From Tubulanus polymorphus (Eukaryota > Nemertea > Palaeonemertea > Tubulaniformes > Tubulanidae): DNA of 64,000 nucleotides. How positions within the stretch are numbered: the first letter of the stretch is position 1; each line of letters starts with the position of its first letter. Of the stretch, positions 61,874 through 64,000 are shown one piece after another. The translations under genes and the position numbers were made by a program. Under the pieces are notes generated by a model. That model was not told where the DNA came from and searched no databases. It saw only the letters and a list, made by a program, of their open reading frames with translations. The DNA lies in assembly GCF_964204645.1 (NCBI RefSeq), contig NC_134029.1, positions 22,338,450 through 22,402,449 on the forward strand. The letters are read 5' to 3'.

Positions 61874-62319
61874 CCTCCCTCGACTCGAGGACTCGAACCT
61901 GATGGCATCATGAGACTCTGTACAAACAGTACAAACCCCTGCCCTAGTAGACACATCCTCCCTCGACAGGGATGCGAACCTGATGGCATCATGAGACCAT
62001 GTCACAGTACATCAAACCCCTGCCCTAGTAGACACATCCTCCCTCGACAGGGATGCGACCTGATGGCATCATGAGAATCTGTCTTTGTACAAACCCCTGT
62101 CCTAGTAGACAAATCCTCCCTGGACAGGGATTCGAACCTGATGGCATTGTGAGACTCTGTCACAGTACAAACCCCTGCCCCTAGTAGACACATCCTCCCT
62201 CAGCAGGAATCCAAACTTGATGACATCATGAAACTCTGTCACAGTACCGACCCCTGCCTGGGTTGGTACTGTGACAGATTCTCGTGATGCTATCAGGATG
62301 GAATCCCTGTCGAGGGAGG
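61874..62319. repeat. Tandem array of a tRNA-like 77-83 bp unit, ending in an inverted copy
   Basis: Five direct units start at 61874, 61957, 62038, 62115 and 62194, each opening CCTCCCT and containing GAACCTGATGGCATCATGAG and ACCCCTGCCCTAGTAGACA or close variants. A sixth copy (about 62262-62319) is inverted relative to the fifth, so the end can fold into a hairpin of about 125 bases. On the minus strand each unit carries a B-box-like GGTTCGNATCC. Open frames on both strands here are by-products of the repeat. Confidence 0.88.
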
Positions 62320-63312
62320 TCGCGTGCAACAAATGACCGTCATCAAGCATTCTGATTGAAAAAAATGGGAAATGAATTAACCAGTGCCAGAGAGAAATGA
62401 TGTTGTAACGATGATACGCGGTTATCGGCGATAAAGAATGATCGGTCGTGCTACACCTGAAGAATATTTCATCATCTTTGCGGCGTCATCGAAGGCATTC
62501 TATTCTGATGCGAGTGAATGATAGTATCGCGCGTTGACGTCGTCTAGTGGTTCATTAACTGCGTGATCAATCACGTGTTCCGTTATTCCTCCTCTCTTAG
62601 AACGGTTAATGATGTTTACAAGTTTTTGATCTGCCGTCTGATTTCACACGATCCTGTTGCATTTCGCTCTGTCAGCAAATCTAGCAAATCTTTTCATTCC
62701 ATCGGTTAAATGAACAATGCATTTAACTCGATGTACAATCGCGGTGACATTTAAGGCATGAACTTCATCACGTGTTTTTCAGCGTCTAAGCATAACTTTC
62801 AAAACTTTAGAATGGTAAGTTAGGCGCTTAGTATAGAACTATTGAAACTAAAAAAAAGGACTAAAATTCGGAACTTTTTTTTCTGATTACTAAAAATCTA
62901 CTCGATTTTCATCTTCTATTGTCTGATTCTCTAATTTCGCTACAAAAATGCTGTTACTCCATTATTGAAATAGTTTCTTCGACACTCTTCAAATATTTGT
63001 ATTTGCAAGAAGCGACCGGTTCCCGGTGGCACCAGTTATTGTGAGTTTGCTTACCAGACATGATAATAATGCGCGTTACGCTTTCGTTAAATTGATTATC
63101 GTGAGTTTTATTACATAAAAGAGAGAGAGGGTGTAGACACTTGAGCCTTGTGAAATTCGAGTATGTTTATCTAAATCAATACAGTTTTGCAGTTCATTCA
63201 TCTTCAGATGATGAAAATGATCAATTGTAAAAAATTACATAGTATTCATACATTATTTGATCTTTTGTCTATGGATTAATTGGATGTCATACTTTTAGAT
63301 ATATGGTAATGG
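62320..63312. other. No gene seen
   Basis: No supported exon or RNA gene. A short GA run lies at 63120-63130. Confidence 0.4.
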
Positions 63313-63495
63313 GAATCCGCAATAAAGATGAGAAAATGATAAAGTCCGAAAATGTTTCCTTGAGTCGGTAGTTTATTCAACGTTTCGACCATAAACTAAT
63401 AGTCATCTTAGTTCATAGTCGAAACGTTGAATAAACTGCCAGCTCAAGGAAGCTTTTTCGGACTTTATTATTTTCTCGTCTCTATTGTGGGATTC
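63313..63495. repeat. Long fold-back (inverted-repeat) element
   Basis: The left arm begins GAATCCGCAATAAAGATGAG and passes through GATAAAGTCCGAAAATGTTT and TTTATTCAACGTTTCGAC. The right arm is its close reverse complement, ending CTCTATTGTGGGATTC. Arms are about 80 bp with few mismatches around a loop of about 25 bases (centre AATAGTCATCTTAG). A one-armed relative lies at 44628-44726. Confidence 0.88.
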
Positions 63496-64000
63496 ATGTG
63501 AATCCTGATGAACATCAATATTAGAATACGTGTGGCCAATGACGCAGCCACTTAAAACTAGGAATATTGGAATTAAGTGGCTTTAGGAAGCGATCGAGGC
63601 TGACGGAATATGGAGTGAAAACATTTACCAACAGTTAGATAAAATTCTGATGGATTGAAGAAGTCAGTAATGTCCTTGAGGCTTCCACTGTTACTCATTA
63701 ATCTTCGAGAATATATCGCTATTCACAACCGCTGCCATCACAGTATGAAACATCTACTCCGTGATGGAGCTCTTGCCTCGGGGAACTACGTCTATTGAGG
63801 AAAAAAATTTTCACCGGATATTGGCCTCTATAGAACTAGGGCTCCCTGAAATCTATATTGCTATATAATCCCGATGGTATTTTATAAATATGATTATCGT
63901 CTCATAGCCATTAGCGATCAGGGCGCCAGTGCGGATATTTTTACGCATTTCCCTGAGCGTGCTGACAAGATTAATCTATGATAAATGACCTTGTAATTTA
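63496..64000. other. No gene seen
   Basis: The right edge of the window. No exon, RNA gene or ordered repeat is supported. Confidence 0.4.

Noticed and set aside
61874-62319. CRISPR-like array
   Set aside because: The direct repeats are whole diverged units with no unique spacers, in an animal genome with introns.
61808-62350. Open frames on both strands over the 62-kb repeat
   Set aside because: They follow the repeat periodicity, lie on both strands and match no protein.

Overview
The window is genomic DNA from an invertebrate animal. It has spliced genes with short GT-AG introns (about 75 to 500 bp, first introns longer), an AT-rich background, many short inverted-repeat elements, and proteins that align closely with vertebrate orthologues. 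A marine lophotrochozoan such as a mollusc is my best guess; that is inference from general character, not proof.

Layout. (1) 785-1655, minus: the first four coding exons of betaine-homocysteine methyltransferase (BHMT), the rest lying beyond the left edge. (2) 2354-8375 and 9297-14092, plus: two complete tandem dimethylglycine dehydrogenase (DMGDH) genes. Each has 16 coding exons and encodes 868 residues, and all 16 exon lengths are the same in both. BHMT makes dimethylglycine and DMGDH oxidises it, so this is a choline/betaine catabolism cluster. Its head-to-head BHMT/DMGDH arrangement matches what I know of the human locus on 5q14. (3) 15218-16235, minus: a four-exon CIAO2A (FAM96A) gene for cytosolic iron-sulfur assembly. 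(4) 17596-28991, plus, divergent from CIAO2A: a two-exon gene for an unrecognised 3771-residue, largely disordered, probably nuclear protein. It has a Gln-rich N-terminus, two UIM-like helices, an Arg/Ser domain and several layers of internal duplication. (5) 28992-64000: about 35 kb without a convincing gene. It holds microsatellites, several MITE-like families, a long fold-back element, a tRNA-like tandem array ending in an inverted copy, CpG-rich stretches, and a few exon-like islands that could belong to a gene with very large introns.

The DMGDH pair is the most informative part. The copies are nearly identical in some blocks (exon 2 with the start of intron 2, and exon 13) and clearly diverged in others, which suggests gene conversion. 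Copy B has substitutions at positions shared by copy A and human DMGDH in both the FAD and folate domains. I saw no rRNA gene, no intact tRNA gene and no CRISPR array.
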